Assembly (NCBI GenBank): GCA_947463915.1
Contig: CANHVO010000014.1
Location: 1-44,510 of the forward strand
DNA from: Planctomycetaceae bacterium
GTDB lineage: Bacteria; Planctomycetota; Planctomycetia; Pirellulales; Pirellulaceae
Direction: 5' to 3'
DNA length: 44,510 nt
Part shown: piece after piece, positions 1-9,091 of the stretch
Layout of the letters: each line of letters opens with the position of its first letter
Position numbering within the stretch: the stretch's first letter is position 1
Translations under genes and position numbers: made by a program
Notes under the pieces: generated by a model
What the model saw: the letters and a program-made list of their open reading frames with translations, nothing else
Told to the model about the DNA's origin: nothing
Database searches by the model: none

Positions 1-1
1 C

Positions 2-1408
2 CTAAAAGGGCATTTTCTTGGTAACCCGCTTCGTGACTGGGACGTTTCGCGACCTGCACCGTACTTTGGTTTTGAGATCCCAGATAGCCAAAACAACTTT
101 TGGTACGTCTGGTTCGACGCACCCATCGGTTATATCGCATCAACTTGGCAATGGTGCAAGAAAAACAACGAATCGTTGGCCGACTGGTGGAGAAGCGACA
201 AAACGGAGATTCATCACTTCATCGGCAAAGACATAACGTACTTCCACACGTTGTTTTGGCCTGGAGTGCTTAAGGCTGCTGGGTATTCGCTGCCCAAGTT
301 TGTGCACATCCACGGATTTTTGACGGTCAACGGGGAGAAAATGTCTAAGCGGGGCGGCACTCAATTTCAAGCTAGCACCTATCTCAAGCATCTTGATCCG
401 GCTTACCTTCGATACTATTACGCATCCAAGCTGGGGCCGAAGCTCGACGATATTGATATGAATTTGACGGAGTTCGTCAACAAGATCGATTCGGATTTGG
501 TCGGCAAGGTGATCAATCTAGCAAGCCGAACTGCACGTTTTGCGGAACCGCTTGGACTTTCCATCGAGTACCCACACGACGGCGGACTGTTTGCGGCTGG
601 AGCGGCTGCCGGCGAGCGAATCGCTCAAGCCTACGAGCAACTGGACTACTCAAGGGCCATGAGGTTGATCATGGAGTTGGCCGACCAAGCGAATGCGTTC
701 GTCGAAAACTCCGCCCCGTGGACACTCAAGAAAGATGCGACACAGCATGTGCGATTGCAAGAGGTCTGCACAATTGTCCTGAATCTATTCCGACAATTAT
801 GTGTCTATCTCGCACCTGTATTGCCACGACTGGCTCAACAATGTGGCCAGCTTCTGCAAGCTGAACTCAAACACTGGGATGATAGTCAGACGCCCCTGGT
901 CGGTACAAGTATTTCCAAATTCGAACACCTATTACAACGCATTGCACCGGAGAAAATCCAAGCCATGATCGATGAAAGCAAAGAAGCCGTTCCCGTCGTC
1001 GAACCAACAGCACCAGCCGAAACGACTCCTGCTGCAGTGGCGGATTCCGGCGATGCCTTGTTGCAAGAGCCGCTTGCTCCAACTTGCACGATAGAGGACT
1101 TTACCAAAGTCGATTTGCGAGTCGCCCGCATCCTCAAAGCCGAAGAAGTTCCGGAAGCCAAAAAGTTAGTGAAGCTGACTGTTTCGCTCGGTGGTGATAA
1201 CACGCGAACCGTGTTTGCCGGAATCAAAGCTGCCTACACCTTGGAACAGCTTCAAGGCAGACTGGTAGTGATTGTGGCTAATTTGCAACCGAGACAAATG
1301 AAGTTTGGATTGAGCGAAGGGATGGTGACTGCAGCTGGACCTGGTGGCACCGAAGTCTTCTTGCTCGGTATCGACTCGGGTGCAGTTCCTGGCCAGCGAG
1401 TTCACTAG
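2..1408 (+). CDS. metG: Methionyl-tRNA synthetase, 3' part (start outside window)
   Basis: This gene charges tRNA-Met with methionine in the cytoplasm. The open frame runs in from the left edge, so the N-terminal HIGH half is missing and 468 residues remain. Visible MetRS landmarks are [16 protein letters not shown] near the start, then [12 protein letters not shown], and the KMSKR signature at fragment residues about 113-117 (bases 338-352), the class I loop that binds ATP and the tRNA acceptor end. An alpha-helical anticodon-binding region follows. From about residue 360 there is a fused C-terminal tRNA-binding domain of the EMAPII/Trbp111 type ([12 protein letters not shown], then [16 protein letters not shown]). 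An Ala/Pro/Thr-rich linker joins the two. The stop is 2 bp before the next gene, suggesting co-transcription. Confidence 0.97.
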   Translation, partial: LKGHFLGNPLRDWDVSRPAPYFGFEIPDSQNNFWYVWFDAPIGYIASTWQWCKKNNESLADWWRSDKTEIHHFIGKDITYFHTLFWPGVLKAAGYSLPKFVHIHGFLTVNGEKMSKRGGTQFQASTYLKHLDPAYLRYYYASKLGPKLDDIDMNLTEFVNKIDSDLVGKVINLASRTARFAEPLGLSIEYPHDGGLFAAGAAAGERIAQAYEQLDYSRAMRLIMELADQANAFVENSAPWTLKKDATQHVRLQEVCTIVLNLFRQLCVYLAPVLPRLAQQCGQLLQAELKHWDDSQTPLVGTSISKFEHLLQRIAPEKIQAMIDESKEAVPVVEPTAPAETTPAAVADSGDALLQEPLAPTCTIEDFTKVDLRVARILKAEEVPEAKKLVKLTVSLGGDNTRTVFAGIKAAYTLEQLQGRLVVIVANLQPRQMKFGLSEGMVTAAGPGGTEVFLLGIDSGAVPGQRVH

Positions 1409-1410
1409 CG

Positions 1411-1695
1411 ATGAGCGACGAGCCTACCTCGCAGCCTGACGAATCATCACGCGTCAAGAAGCCGCCGCGCGATCCGCTGCACGGCGTTACGTTAGAAATG
1501 ATGATTACGAGGTTAGTTGATCGCCATGGTTGGGAAGAGTTGGGTAGGCAAATACCCATTCGCTGCTTTCAGAATGACCCGAGCGTGAAATCGAGTCTGG
1601 TTTTCTTGCGCAAGACACCATGGGCTCGCAAGCGAGTCGAGGACTGGTACGCCTACGACGCCAGAAGGAAACTGATGCCGCCGGGGGAGGAGTAA
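1411..1695 (+). CDS. VF530 / DUF2132 family small DNA-binding protein
   Basis: This is a 94-residue cytoplasmic protein. After a charged, Pro-rich N-terminus of about 25 residues it shows the conserved pattern of the VF530 (DUF2132) family: [33 protein letters not shown], then [18 protein letters not shown]. The family fold was described structurally as a small helical domain with proposed DNA binding, and its biological role is not established. The ATG lies 2 bp after the metG stop, so it is probably translated from the same message. Family members are usually 70-90 residues, so the length fits. The C-terminus (residues 75-94) is basic and then acidic and shows no domain. Confidence 0.88.
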   Translation: MSDEPTSQPDESSRVKKPPRDPLHGVTLEMMITRLVDRHGWEELGRQIPIRCFQNDPSVKSSLVFLRKTPWARKRVEDWYAYDARRKLMPPGEE

Positions 1696-1770
1696 GTTGT
1701 AAGTTGCCTCGTCTCTGCCTGGGGAAGCACTGCGTTCGAGGCTCTGCATCGCGATTGAGTGTTGTTGTGA

Positions 1771-1870
1771 ACTCATGAGGCAGGAGCCTCCGATGCATTG
1801 CGTTCCCAGGCTGAGCCTGGGAACGAGTTTGCCTTACACCTTACGGCTCAAGCCACAAGCCTTACACCTC
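1771..1870. repeat. Palindromic intergenic repeats after the metG unit
   Basis: The gap between the VF530 gene and the convergent dipeptidase gene holds two hairpins. One is short, GAGGC-AGGA-GCCTC near 1777-1790. The other is a perfect 12-bp palindrome with a one-base centre at 1801-1825 (CGTTCCCAGGCT and its complement). A short direct repeat, GCCTTACACCT, follows at about 1831-1865. The larger hairpin could terminate both convergent transcripts, but it has no clear U-run. The rest of the gap shows no gene. Confidence 0.6.
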
Positions 1871-1875
1871 AAGCC

Positions 1876-3090
1876 TCACCGCACTTTCGCTGCTTCGCAG
1901 GCCTTGAGCACTCGCATCATGTTGCCTGACATGATCTTGTGAATGTCGGCTTCTGAGTATCCTTTTCGGAGAAGTAGTTCCGTTATGGCTGGGTACTTGG
2001 AGACATCCTCAAGTCCCTTCGGTAGCATGTCTACTCCGTCAAAGTCGCCACCGAGGCCGACGTGGTCGACACCTGCGGTCTTCGCGACATGGTCAATATG
2101 TTCCACCACGATTGCAATATTGCCAGGGATCGTCGGGTGCAATGCTTTCCATTTTTGCATCGCGTTCTTACCTGCATCGGTATCGCTTCCAAACTCTTTT
2201 TCGATGGCTCGTCGTGCGCCGAACATGTCCTTTAAATTCTTGGCCGACTCGGGCACAACGAATCCGGAAAAGAAGTTGATCATCACAAGGCCGCCGTTCT
2301 TTTTGACGCGAAGCAAAATGTCGTCCGGTACGTTTCTTGGGTGATCCGCGATCGCTAAGGCGGAGGAGTGTGAAAAAATGACAGGAGCCGTTGTGATGTC
2401 CAACGCGTCGGACATGGTTGCCGGTGAGACGTGGGAGAGGTCTACGAGCATTCCCAACTTGTTCATTTCTCGAACCACCTCTTCACCAAATGGAGATAGA
2501 CCATCGCTTTGCGATTGGTCAGTTGCGGCATCTGCCCAGTCGAGGGTATCTCCGTGCGTAAGAGTCATGTAGCGAGCACCTCTCGAAAACAACTCCTTTA
2601 GTTTACTGAGTGAGTTTTCGATGGAGTGCCCACCTTCGACTCCCATCAAGGAAGCGATTTTGCCGGACTTTTGGATCCGTTCGACATCGCTTGCCGTCAG
2701 TGCGATTTCAAAAACGTCTGGGTACTTTTTGACCAGAGCGTAAACGCAATCGATCTGTTCCATCGTCGTTTGAAATGCGGTACCGGCTTGTCGTGTTTTG
2801 GCAGGAACGAAAACCGACCAGAATTGCGCTCCAACGTTGCCGGTTCGCAGTCGTGGGATATCGGTATGCAATTTCGGTTCATTCCAAAGGTCAATCTTAT
2901 CGAACCGCAAATCGTTGCGCTCTCGCGCAGCCCAGGGCAAATCATTGTGTCCATCCCATACATATCCGCTGGCATGGATTTTTCGGGCCTTGTCCGAAAC
3001 CTCGACGTTTGGCTCATCGCAGAAGGCGTTGGGGGCAAACAAGAGCGACGGAATCGTCAATGTGGCGAGTATCGATTTGGGCCAATTCAT
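1876..3090 (-). CDS. Membrane dipeptidase, peptidase family M19
   Basis: This is a secreted zinc dipeptidase of the renal dipeptidase family, which cleaves dipeptides including D-amino-acid-containing ones. The 404-residue start used here (ATG at 3088-3090) gives a signal peptide, MNWPKSILATLTIPSLLFAP, ending near the Ala-Phe-Cys-Asp region. A longer in-frame start upstream would run through the terminator of the neighbouring gene and is unlikely. M19 metal and active-site landmarks are visible: WDGHNDLPW (His/Asp pair), GVEGGHS (bridging Glu), LVDLSHVS and FSHSSA (the two later His), and GGDFDGVD near the C-terminus. About 400 residues is usual for the family. It is probably monocistronic; the upstream gene ends in a strong terminator 52 bp before this start. 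Confidence 0.93.
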   Translation of the reverse strand: MNWPKSILATLTIPSLLFAPNAFCDEPNVEVSDKARKIHASGYVWDGHNDLPWAARERNDLRFDKIDLWNEPKLHTDIPRLRTGNVGAQFWSVFVPAKTRQAGTAFQTTMEQIDCVYALVKKYPDVFEIALTASDVERIQKSGKIASLMGVEGGHSIENSLSKLKELFSRGARYMTLTHGDTLDWADAATDQSQSDGLSPFGEEVVREMNKLGMLVDLSHVSPATMSDALDITTAPVIFSHSSALAIADHPRNVPDDILLRVKKNGGLVMINFFSGFVVPESAKNLKDMFGARRAIEKEFGSDTDAGKNAMQKWKALHPTIPGNIAIVVEHIDHVAKTAGVDHVGLGGDFDGVDMLPKGLEDVSKYPAITELLLRKGYSEADIHKIMSGNMMRVLKACEAAKVR

Positions 3091-3141
3091 AGGTAGCAGT
3101 TCCAGAGTAGTGGAGCAGAGATTCGCTGCAGCATGAAAACA

Positions 3142-3178
3142 AAAAGAGGCTGGGAGATTCTCCCAGCCTCTTTGCAAA
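3142..3178 (-). terminator. Rho-independent terminator of the Gly/Pro-rich gene
   Basis: A 15-bp perfect inverted repeat (AAAGAGGCTGGGAGA and its complement) lies 24 bp after the stop of the minus-strand gene at 3202-4110. In the minus direction it is followed by TTTTTG, a U-run. It separates that gene from the dipeptidase gene downstream. Confidence 0.85.
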
Positions 3179-3201
3179 AAATCAAATGGTTCAAAAAGTT
3201 T

Positions 3202-4110
3202 CTACTGACCGCGTCCGCCACCTCGGGGTGGTGGTGCAGGGAATTCAAACTTCGGCCCCTTCATTTCTTCCATCTTGGTCTTTTGAGCTGCGGTCAAAAG
3301 TCCCATGGCTTTTTCTTCGCTCTCCTTGCCAAATTTTTCCATCACTTCGCGGAAGTCTCCACCGGAGCTCATTGCAGCGTTCATTTCTTCGCGGGCAGCG
3401 GTCGCTTGCGCAGTAAGCTTTGCCTTTTGGTCTTCGGTAATTTCAAGCCGAGTTGAAACGGTTTTGCTGCGGAACGTTCGAACGCCATCCCTTTGCAAAT
3501 ACAGACCTACGAGGCGGTCCATTTGCTTAGGATCCAAGATATCAGCAATCTTGGCTTCCGACTTCGCTTGTGCTGCATCCATGTTTTCTTGCATCTTCGC
3601 ACGATCTTCGGCGCTCATGTTAAAGCCGCCACCGCCAGCTCCGCCACGTCCACCGCGACCGCCTGGTCCACCGGCACCACCTCCACCTGCACCGCCAGGT
3701 CCGCCCGCTCCTGGACCGCCCGCACCTGGACCGCCCGCACCTGGACCGCCCGCACCTGGTCCGCCGCCGCCTGGTCCACCAGGACCACCGCGACCTCCAC
3801 CGAAGGCTGCTCGCATCTCTTCCATTACTTCTTTTTGATAGGTTTCGTACTCTTTGCTCTGCTCTTCGTCCATCTTCAGTTCTTCACGAACTTCCTTTGA
3901 AAAGAGCAGGGAAGCCATGCCACCTCCGCCCATCATGCCTCCACCCATCATGCCGCGCATTCCACCACCGCCAGGGCCGCCTGGACCACCAGGTCCGCCG
4001 CCGCCTCGCGCCGGACGCTCTCCGCCACCTTGCCCAAGTGAAACAGGAGCCGCAGCACCAACGATGCAGCCGATAAGAAGAAATCTCGAGAACAGACGAC
4101 TGATTCGCAT
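3202..4110 (-). CDS. Secreted Gly/Pro/Met-rich low-complexity protein
   Basis: This 302-residue protein belongs to no family I can name. It begins with a signal peptide (MRISRLFSRFLLIGCIVGAA, cleavage near VSLGQ). Residues 27-65 are rich in GGPGG and GGGMMGG runs. A charged helical stretch follows (SKEVREELKMDEEQSKEYET), then a collagen-like Gly-Pro/Gly-Ala tract around residues 105-160, and a helical C-terminal half (EDRAKMQENMDAAQAKSEAK, EITEDQKAKLTAQATA). It ends in a Pro/Gly/Arg tail. The helical parts, with repeated 'L..EQ...' spacing, loosely recall Spy/CpxP-like planctomycete secreted proteins, but this is inference. The start has a GAGGT Shine-Dalgarno about 10 nt upstream, and the gene ends in a clear terminator. 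Confidence 0.8.
   Translation of the reverse strand: MRISRLFSRFLLIGCIVGAAAPVSLGQGGGERPARGGGGPGGPGGPGGGGMRGMMGGGMMGGGGMASLLFSKEVREELKMDEEQSKEYETYQKEVMEEMRAAFGGGRGGPGGPGGGGPGAGGPGAGGPGAGGPGAGGPGGAGGGGAGGPGGRGGRGGAGGGGFNMSAEDRAKMQENMDAAQAKSEAKIADILDPKQMDRLVGLYLQRDGVRTFRSKTVSTRLEITEDQKAKLTAQATAAREEMNAAMSSGGDFREVMEKFGKESEEKAMGLLTAAQKTKMEEMKGPKFEFPAPPPRGGGRGQ
3698..3772. repeat. 15-bp tandem repeat inside the Gly/Pro-rich gene
   Basis: Five consecutive 15-bp units (consensus GGACCGCCCGCACCT on the plus strand) encode repeated Ala-Gly-Gly-Pro-Gly on the minus strand. Three units are identical and the two outer ones differ by one to three bases. Such recent tandem copies are expected to vary in number between strains by slippage. 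Confidence 0.9.
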
Positions 4111-4276
4111 TTTGGGTTAACCTCGGGTGAGATAAACGTGAAGAGTGGAATTCCAATCCCATGACCTGGGTGAATCCATCTTTTAACACGTTTCAACCGG
4201 TTTCGTTTCGCACAGACAAAAAAATTCCCAAAAACTTAGGCAATTTCTTCGAAACGTGTCACAAGCCTTGAAGAAG
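4111..4276. other. Intergenic, probable promoter region of the Gly/Pro-rich gene
   Basis: This 166-bp AT-richer gap lies between two minus-strand genes. It must carry the promoter and leader of the gene ending at 3202 and the 3' end of the lipoprotein gene upstream. I see no convincing hairpin or unambiguous -35/-10 pair. Confidence 0.4.
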
Positions 4277-5944
4277 CTATTTTTTAACTTGAAAATCGAG
4301 ATGGCTCTGGCCAAATTTGTGGGCTTTCATGTCTTCCACAGTCAAACGAAGTTGGTAGTTTCCCGGCGCAATTTGCTGAGGCATGTAAATCTTGTAGACG
4401 ATGAAGTAATCCCGGCGATGATTTTGGCAAATTTCAGGCTCCATCGGTAGGAGCTGGTCTGCAACTTTGCGACCTTGGGAGTCGATGATCTCATAGCTAC
4501 CTTGGAGCTGTGATTCATATCCTTCTTTGCTGACTTTGCTGGCTGCAACGTTTTCGATTTCACAGTATAGGAGCAATTCCTGGTCAGCTTGGAACTGGTA
4601 CCTCGGGAACTTGGTGATTAAACCGTACCGTTCCACCTCAGTGCAAAACGCAACCGACTTTACCTCGAGATTGCTGACAGCTGCGAGTTGATTTGTCGCT
4701 TTGCGTTGGCTATCCATCACGAGCGACCAGTGTCTCGATCGCACCGGCATCGCATCTGGATTGCTTGCTTCGTAGAGGGCCTGCATCTGATATTGAAAGT
4801 ACTCATTCTCCTCATTCGACAGCGAATCGATTTTCCGAGTCGCATCCTCCAGTCGGCGTTGGCTGACATACAGCATTCTCAAAGTAACTTCTTGGCTCAG
4901 TCTCAGATTTTCATCGCTGGCGGGTGCCTCTTTGATTTGCTTTTCTAGCTGTTCGATGGCTAGATTGAGCGTTTGTCGCCAATTGGTCGGCGATGCGATG
5001 GGCGTTGAGAGGCTTGGCGATAGTGTCGATGGAGCATTGGACGGGGGCAGTGAGTTCGGTAGCGACGCGGACGGTAGATTCGTTGGGAGCGGTGAATTTG
5101 CTGACGCCAAGGCTACCGTTGTCGCAGGCGTGTCCAATGCATGAGCCGTAGTAGGATTGGTTGCGACAGCATTCGAAACTAAAGGCTCGCTCATCTTTGG
5201 CACCGACGCATTCGTCGCAATGGCACTCGACGCGATGGCAGAATCGCGATCCGCTCCTGCGTCGGTCATACGAATCGAAACTTTGTTCGTGCTCTTTTCC
5301 GTGGAAGTGTTTTGCGATTGGGCATTGTCCGAATGACGATCCGCCAACAGCTCTCCGTTCGTCATCCGGCTGTTGTCTCCGTCGTCCGAAAGCGATCGCT
5401 TTTCAGGGGCCTTCGACTTCGTATTCGCGACTTCCGTTTCGAGGTTCCCACTCGCTTGTCGTTGAAGAGCATTTAACTGATTCTTCATCAGATCTCGATA
5501 AGGAGGTGGCAGTGACGCGAGCGCGCCGTCAATATCGATTTCCTGCTCATTCGTATTCACAACCGGTCCCGTAGCGTCTTCGTCAGACAGGTTTGCTCGA
5601 GCAGGGCCGTAATCGACCACGGCCGATTTTTTCCTAAGGATGCCGCTGGCGTTATTGCTGAACATAGTGCCGCCTTCTCTGCGGCTAGGACTAGCAAAAT
5701 CCTTGGCCGTCGGTCGAGGCACTCGGCTTTGAGGCGCGTTTGGCAAAGCCCAATCGTCTTGGTCGGCCAGCATTCGATTGAAGTCTTCGTCGCGAGTACG
5801 AAAACCCAGTTGCTGGCAACCGATGACGCCAAACGAGGCAGCCAGCAACGAAGCGATTGCGAAGCTCTGAAGTGGCCTGCCAACCAGTGACCAGTCAATG
5901 CAAGCGGCACGTTGACGATTAGGGTTCTGCTCGTTCGACATCAT
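4277..5944 (-). CDS. Lipoprotein-like protein of unknown function, downstream of parA
   Basis: The product is 555 residues and I recognise no named family. The N-terminus carries a hydrophobic segment ending in GVIGC at residues 39-43, a plausible lipobox, preceded by a long polar stretch of about 28 residues. Residues 60-300 are low-complexity and rich in Ser, Ala, Asn and Thr, as in disordered exported linkers. Residues 310-400 form a helical segment (WRQTLNLAIEQLEKQIKEAP). The last about 130 residues look like a compact beta-rich domain, with YQFQADQELLLYCEIENV and the closing APGNYQLRLTVEDM. Two ATG codons stand in tandem at the start, and either could be used. It begins 19 bp after the parA stop, so the two are probably co-transcribed, but no functional link can be shown. 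Confidence 0.78.
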   Translation of the reverse strand: MMSNEQNPNRQRAACIDWSLVGRPLQSFAIASLLAASFGVIGCQQLGFRTRDEDFNRMLADQDDWALPNAPQSRVPRPTAKDFASPSRREGGTMFSNNASGILRKKSAVVDYGPARANLSDEDATGPVVNTNEQEIDIDGALASLPPPYRDLMKNQLNALQRQASGNLETEVANTKSKAPEKRSLSDDGDNSRMTNGELLADRHSDNAQSQNTSTEKSTNKVSIRMTDAGADRDSAIASSAIATNASVPKMSEPLVSNAVATNPTTAHALDTPATTVALASANSPLPTNLPSASLPNSLPPSNAPSTLSPSLSTPIASPTNWRQTLNLAIEQLEKQIKEAPASDENLRLSQEVTLRMLYVSQRRLEDATRKIDSLSNEENEYFQYQMQALYEASNPDAMPVRSRHWSLVMDSQRKATNQLAAVSNLEVKSVAFCTEVERYGLITKFPRYQFQADQELLLYCEIENVAASKVSKEGYESQLQGSYEIIDSQGRKVADQLLPMEPEICQNHRRDYFIVYKIYMPQQIAPGNYQLRLTVEDMKAHKFGQSHLDFQVKK

Positions 5945-5963
5945 GGAATTGCCTTAGCGGAGT

Positions 5964-6794
5964 TTACGATGCAACAGTTTGAGCTTCAAATTTGGAAGCG
6001 GTCTTCGATTCACGTGCGAGCACTTCGTACGCGAGCGACATATAGTCTTCGGAACCATGGCTATTGGGTGCATAAGCAAAGATGGACTGCCCGAAACTTG
6101 GGGCTTCGGCCAATCGGATATTGCGTCGAATTTTCGTTTGGAAGAATTTTGCTTGTGCCCAAACCGGGCTCTGTTTCGTGCTCACTTGCAAAAACTCTTC
6201 GACGTCGCGGCTCACTTCCGCGGCCAAACGCGTTCCAGATTCGTACATGCAAAGCACGATCCCTTCGAGTTTGAGATTCGTGTTCAGTCGCTTGGCAACG
6301 AGTTCGATGGTTTTCAGCAGCTTGCTCAAACCATGCAATGCCAGGAAGTGAGGCTGCAGCGGCAAGAAGACTTCGTCAACTGCAGTCAGTGCATTGAGGG
6401 TCAAGACACCCAACGAGGGTGGGCAATCAAGAATCATGAAATCGAAATCGGAATTGTCCATCTCGATTTTGTCTTTCAAGATCACTTCTCGGCCGACTTC
6501 ACCGGCCAATTCCATCTCTGCAGCCGCCAAATCCAGGCTTGCTGGCACAATGGCCAAATTTGGTAGCACCCAACGGCGAACATGCTCGAGCAGAGCGTCG
6601 CCGCACAGTAGGTCGTAGATGCTGATTTCGTTTTCACCGAGGGTTAAACCCAGGTGCAATGACGCGTGGGCTTGAGGATCCAAATCCAAAACGCAGACTT
6701 TTTGGCCACATTGCGCCAGCCCAGCTGCCAAGTTTACAGCCGTGGTTGTCTTGCCGACGCCACCTTTTTGATTGAGAACAGCAATTTTTCGCAT
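5964..6794 (-). CDS. ParA/Soj-family ATPase
   Basis: This 276-residue protein is a MinD/ParA-type P-loop ATPase. The deviant Walker A motif KGGVGKTT is at residues 10-17, with its signature Lys. The Walker A' motif CVLDLDPQAHAS and the Walker B-like FDFMILDCPPSLG follow. The conserved late segment NIRLAEAPSFGQSIF is typical of ParA/Soj proteins of chromosomes and of low-copy plasmids. Family members bind DNA non-specifically as ATP dimers and position chromosome origins or other cargo with a ParB-like partner. The start chosen is the ATG immediately before RKIAVLNQKGG, because upstream sequence in frame is unrelated. No parB gene is adjacent, and the downstream neighbour is a lipoprotein-like protein. 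It is divergent from tpiA across a 165-bp gap. Confidence 0.92.
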   Translation of the reverse strand: MRKIAVLNQKGGVGKTTTAVNLAAGLAQCGQKVCVLDLDPQAHASLHLGLTLGENEISIYDLLCGDALLEHVRRWVLPNLAIVPASLDLAAAEMELAGEVGREVILKDKIEMDNSDFDFMILDCPPSLGVLTLNALTAVDEVFLPLQPHFLALHGLSKLLKTIELVAKRLNTNLKLEGIVLCMYESGTRLAAEVSRDVEEFLQVSTKQSPVWAQAKFFQTKIRRNIRLAEAPSFGQSIFAYAPNSHGSEDYMSLAYEVLARESKTASKFEAQTVAS

Positions 6795-6959
6795 CGTCAA
6801 ATGGTCTCGTTTACGGGTTTGAGCGGGTTCAAATGGACAGTAGCAAATGGATTCAGGACAAATCCAGGTCAAACTTGCCCGCCCGTTGACAATTCCCACA
6901 TTTCGAACATCCTTTTGTTCACTACCAACTCCCTACTCGTTCCCAGAAAGTTATTAGCC

Positions 6960-7727
6960 GTGCGAAAGTTCTTTATTGCTGGCAATTGGAAGATGAATCT
7001 ATTGCGAGATTCGTCGGTCGCCCTCGTTCACCAGCTGATGGACCAATTGCATTCCAGCGGCAATGTCGACGTGGCCGTCTGCCCACCTAGCGTTTATTTG
7101 CACGATGTCGGTGCCGCCCTTCGCGGCAGTGTTATCCATTTGGGAGCCCAAAACGTTTACCATGCGGCCGAGGGAGCTTTTACCGGAGAGATCAGCTGTG
7201 CCATGCTCAGGGATTTGGGCTGCAAATATGTGATTCTTGGCCACAGCGAACGTCGAGCGATCTTCGGGGAAACGGATGCGGACGTGAATACCAAACTGCA
7301 AGCCGTTCTCAAAGCTGGGCTGACCCCAATCGTCTGCATCGGAGAAACATTAGCGCAACGCGAAGCTGGCTCGACTCAAACCGTGGTTCGCGGCCAATGC
7401 ACCCATTCTCTTGCTGGACTAACTAGCGACCAAATGGCAAAAACGGTACTTGCCTACGAGCCTGTTTGGGCCATCGGCACCGGCAAGACCGCAACTCCCG
7501 CCCAGGCCGAAGAAGTTCACGCAGACATTCGAGAACTGCTGAAGGGGTTATTCGACGCTTCGGTGGCAAATTCCGTCGTCATTCAATACGGCGGCAGCGT
7601 CAAAGCTGACAACGCAAACGAACTCCTCAGCCAGCCCAACATTGACGGTGCGTTGGTTGGGGGAGCCTCCTTAAAATCGGAATCATTCCTACCAATCGTC
7701 CAAGCGGCCATGAAAATCAAGAAGTAG
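6960..7727 (+). CDS. tpiA: Triosephosphate isomerase
   Basis: This enzyme interconverts dihydroxyacetone phosphate and glyceraldehyde 3-phosphate in cytoplasmic glycolysis and gluconeogenesis. The 255-residue length is typical. Catalytic residues are visible: Lys11 in GNWKMN, His95 in GHSERR, and Glu167 in [11 protein letters not shown], followed by the flexible loop 6. The phosphate-binding GGSV and GGASL segments are near the C-terminus. The start is set at a GTG codon at 6960, directly before the conserved beta-1 strand. The frame stays open far upstream, but that sequence does not resemble the family. There is no secG downstream, unlike in many bacteria. Confidence 0.96.
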   Translation: MRKFFIAGNWKMNLLRDSSVALVHQLMDQLHSSGNVDVAVCPPSVYLHDVGAALRGSVIHLGAQNVYHAAEGAFTGEISCAMLRDLGCKYVILGHSERRAIFGETDADVNTKLQAVLKAGLTPIVCIGETLAQREAGSTQTVVRGQCTHSLAGLTSDQMAKTVLAYEPVWAIGTGKTATPAQAEEVHADIRELLKGLFDASVANSVVIQYGGSVKADNANELLSQPNIDGALVGGASLKSESFLPIVQAAMKIKK

Positions 7728-7765
7728 TTCGCTTTCGAATTCCGTACGCGGTAGACTAAAAGGAA

Positions 7766-7790
7766 GCCGAGACGGTTCTTCCGTCTTGGC
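7766..7790 (+). terminator. Stem-loop between tpiA and the next gene
   Basis: A 10-bp stem (GCCGAGACGG / CCGTCTTGGC, one G-U pair) with a TTCTT loop lies 38 bp after the tpiA stop. No U-run follows, so it is either a weak terminator or an mRNA-processing or stabilising hairpin in the leader of the downstream gene. Confidence 0.5.
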
Positions 7791-7822
7791 CTGTCCACCA
7801 ATGTACTAAGGAAATACCGATC

Positions 7823-9091
7823 ATGAATTTGAATTGGGTTCGCTTTGGGGTGCTCTTTCCTGCTGTCTGTTTTTTTGGGCAAGCCCCTTTCTTGCGAGCT
7901 GACATCTTTGAAATTCGTGGTGGCGGTACCATTTCCGGGACGCTTCTCAACGATCCAAAGAGTCCCGTCTTTAAAATCCGAACCAACGACGGCGTAGAAA
8001 TCGAAATACCAAGTGGAAAGCTAAAGCAACCTGTACCGGTGAGTCCAGAGATCGAAGCCGTTTACAAGAAGATGGCCGGCAAGGAAGACACGCCGGAACT
8101 TCATCGCGCTTTAGCACTAGAACTAAAAAATGGCCCATTGATCTACGCGCATCGAGAACGCGTCGTGGAACTCGAACCCACCGATGCGAATTGGGCTGCT
8201 TTGGGTGGTCATGCTGCCAACAAACAGACCGGTGAATGGGAAAAAAGGGATGTCTTGGAAAAAAGGAAAGGCTTGGTTTTATCTCAATCCAACACGTGGG
8301 ATACGCCTCAATCTCAAGCCATCCTCAAGAATAAGAGTGCAGAGAAACTTGCAGGGGCCGAAATGGCCAAGTTGTTCAATCAACATCTCAAAAATTTAGA
8401 CAGCAAAACCCCAAAGCTAAATGCCGCCGCCGCCGAGTTCTTCTCCCTTCTCGGTGACTCAGAGGCGTTTTATCAAAAGTACCAATTGAATCATCGTTTA
8501 GCGATTAAGGTCATCTCGGACCTCTTACTACCAAAGCCTGATGCGCCTCAAGCGGCATCCCCCGCCTTCTTGATGGATCTGCTCATCAAAATGCCCGAAT
8601 ACCTGACTTACTCGGTTTTTGTTGAGATCGCCATGGAATCTCCCAACTCTCAACTTCAGCAACAAGCTCTCGAGTTGTTAAACCGAACGGAGCTAAGTCG
8701 TGAATATGCTTTCATGCGATTTTGGAGCGAACTCCTCAACGCAAACACGAAAGACAAAAGTTATATTCAGAAAATTGATCGTGCAGGCGGTAACCTACAG
8801 GGCTTTGCTGACAAACGTGCAATCCCAATCCTAATTGATCGGTTGCTTTCCAAGGTAACTACGACCGTGAAGATTCAAGGTTCTCAAACCTTCAACAGGG
8901 ACGGTAGCGGTGGAGGCATGAGCACAGGCGGGGAAAAGAAGGTCGAAAATTTTTACCAACATCAGAGCATCTTGAGCGCGCTGGCTGGAGTAGCAGAAGG
9001 CGAAAGCTATAACTACGACCAGCAAGCATGGCGTCTTTGGTACGCGAGAAAGTACGCAAAAACAAACATGGATCTGCGACGGGACGAGTGA
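7823..9091 (+). CDS. Secreted protein of unknown function
   Basis: The product is 422 residues, and I can assign no family. A signal peptide is clear (MNLNWVRFGVLFPAVCFFGQ, cleavage near FLRA-D). The mature start, DIFEIRGGGTISGTLLNDP, followed by IRTNDGVEIEIPSGKL, looks like the small beta-domain found at the N-termini of many planctomycete exported proteins. Residues about 80-190 include charged helices, and the middle and C-terminal parts read as HEAT-like or TPR-like helical repeats (LLSKVTTTVKI, QHQSILSALAGVAEG). An AAGGA Shine-Dalgarno lies about 11 nt upstream. The stop TGA overlaps the GTG start of the ATP-grasp gene (GTGA at 9088-9091), so the two genes are translationally coupled. 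Confidence 0.8.
   Translation: MNLNWVRFGVLFPAVCFFGQAPFLRADIFEIRGGGTISGTLLNDPKSPVFKIRTNDGVEIEIPSGKLKQPVPVSPEIEAVYKKMAGKEDTPELHRALALELKNGPLIYAHRERVVELEPTDANWAALGGHAANKQTGEWEKRDVLEKRKGLVLSQSNTWDTPQSQAILKNKSAEKLAGAEMAKLFNQHLKNLDSKTPKLNAAAAEFFSLLGDSEAFYQKYQLNHRLAIKVISDLLLPKPDAPQAASPAFLMDLLIKMPEYLTYSVFVEIAMESPNSQLQQQALELLNRTELSREYAFMRFWSELLNANTKDKSYIQKIDRAGGNLQGFADKRAIPILIDRLLSKVTTTVKIQGSQTFNRDGSGGGMSTGGEKKVENFYQHQSILSALAGVAEGESYNYDQQAWRLWYARKYAKTNMDLRRDE

Noticed and set aside
3698-3772. Regularly spaced short repeats that could suggest a CRISPR-like array
   Set aside because: The units are adjacent 15-bp copies without spacers and encode Gly-Pro repeats in an open frame.
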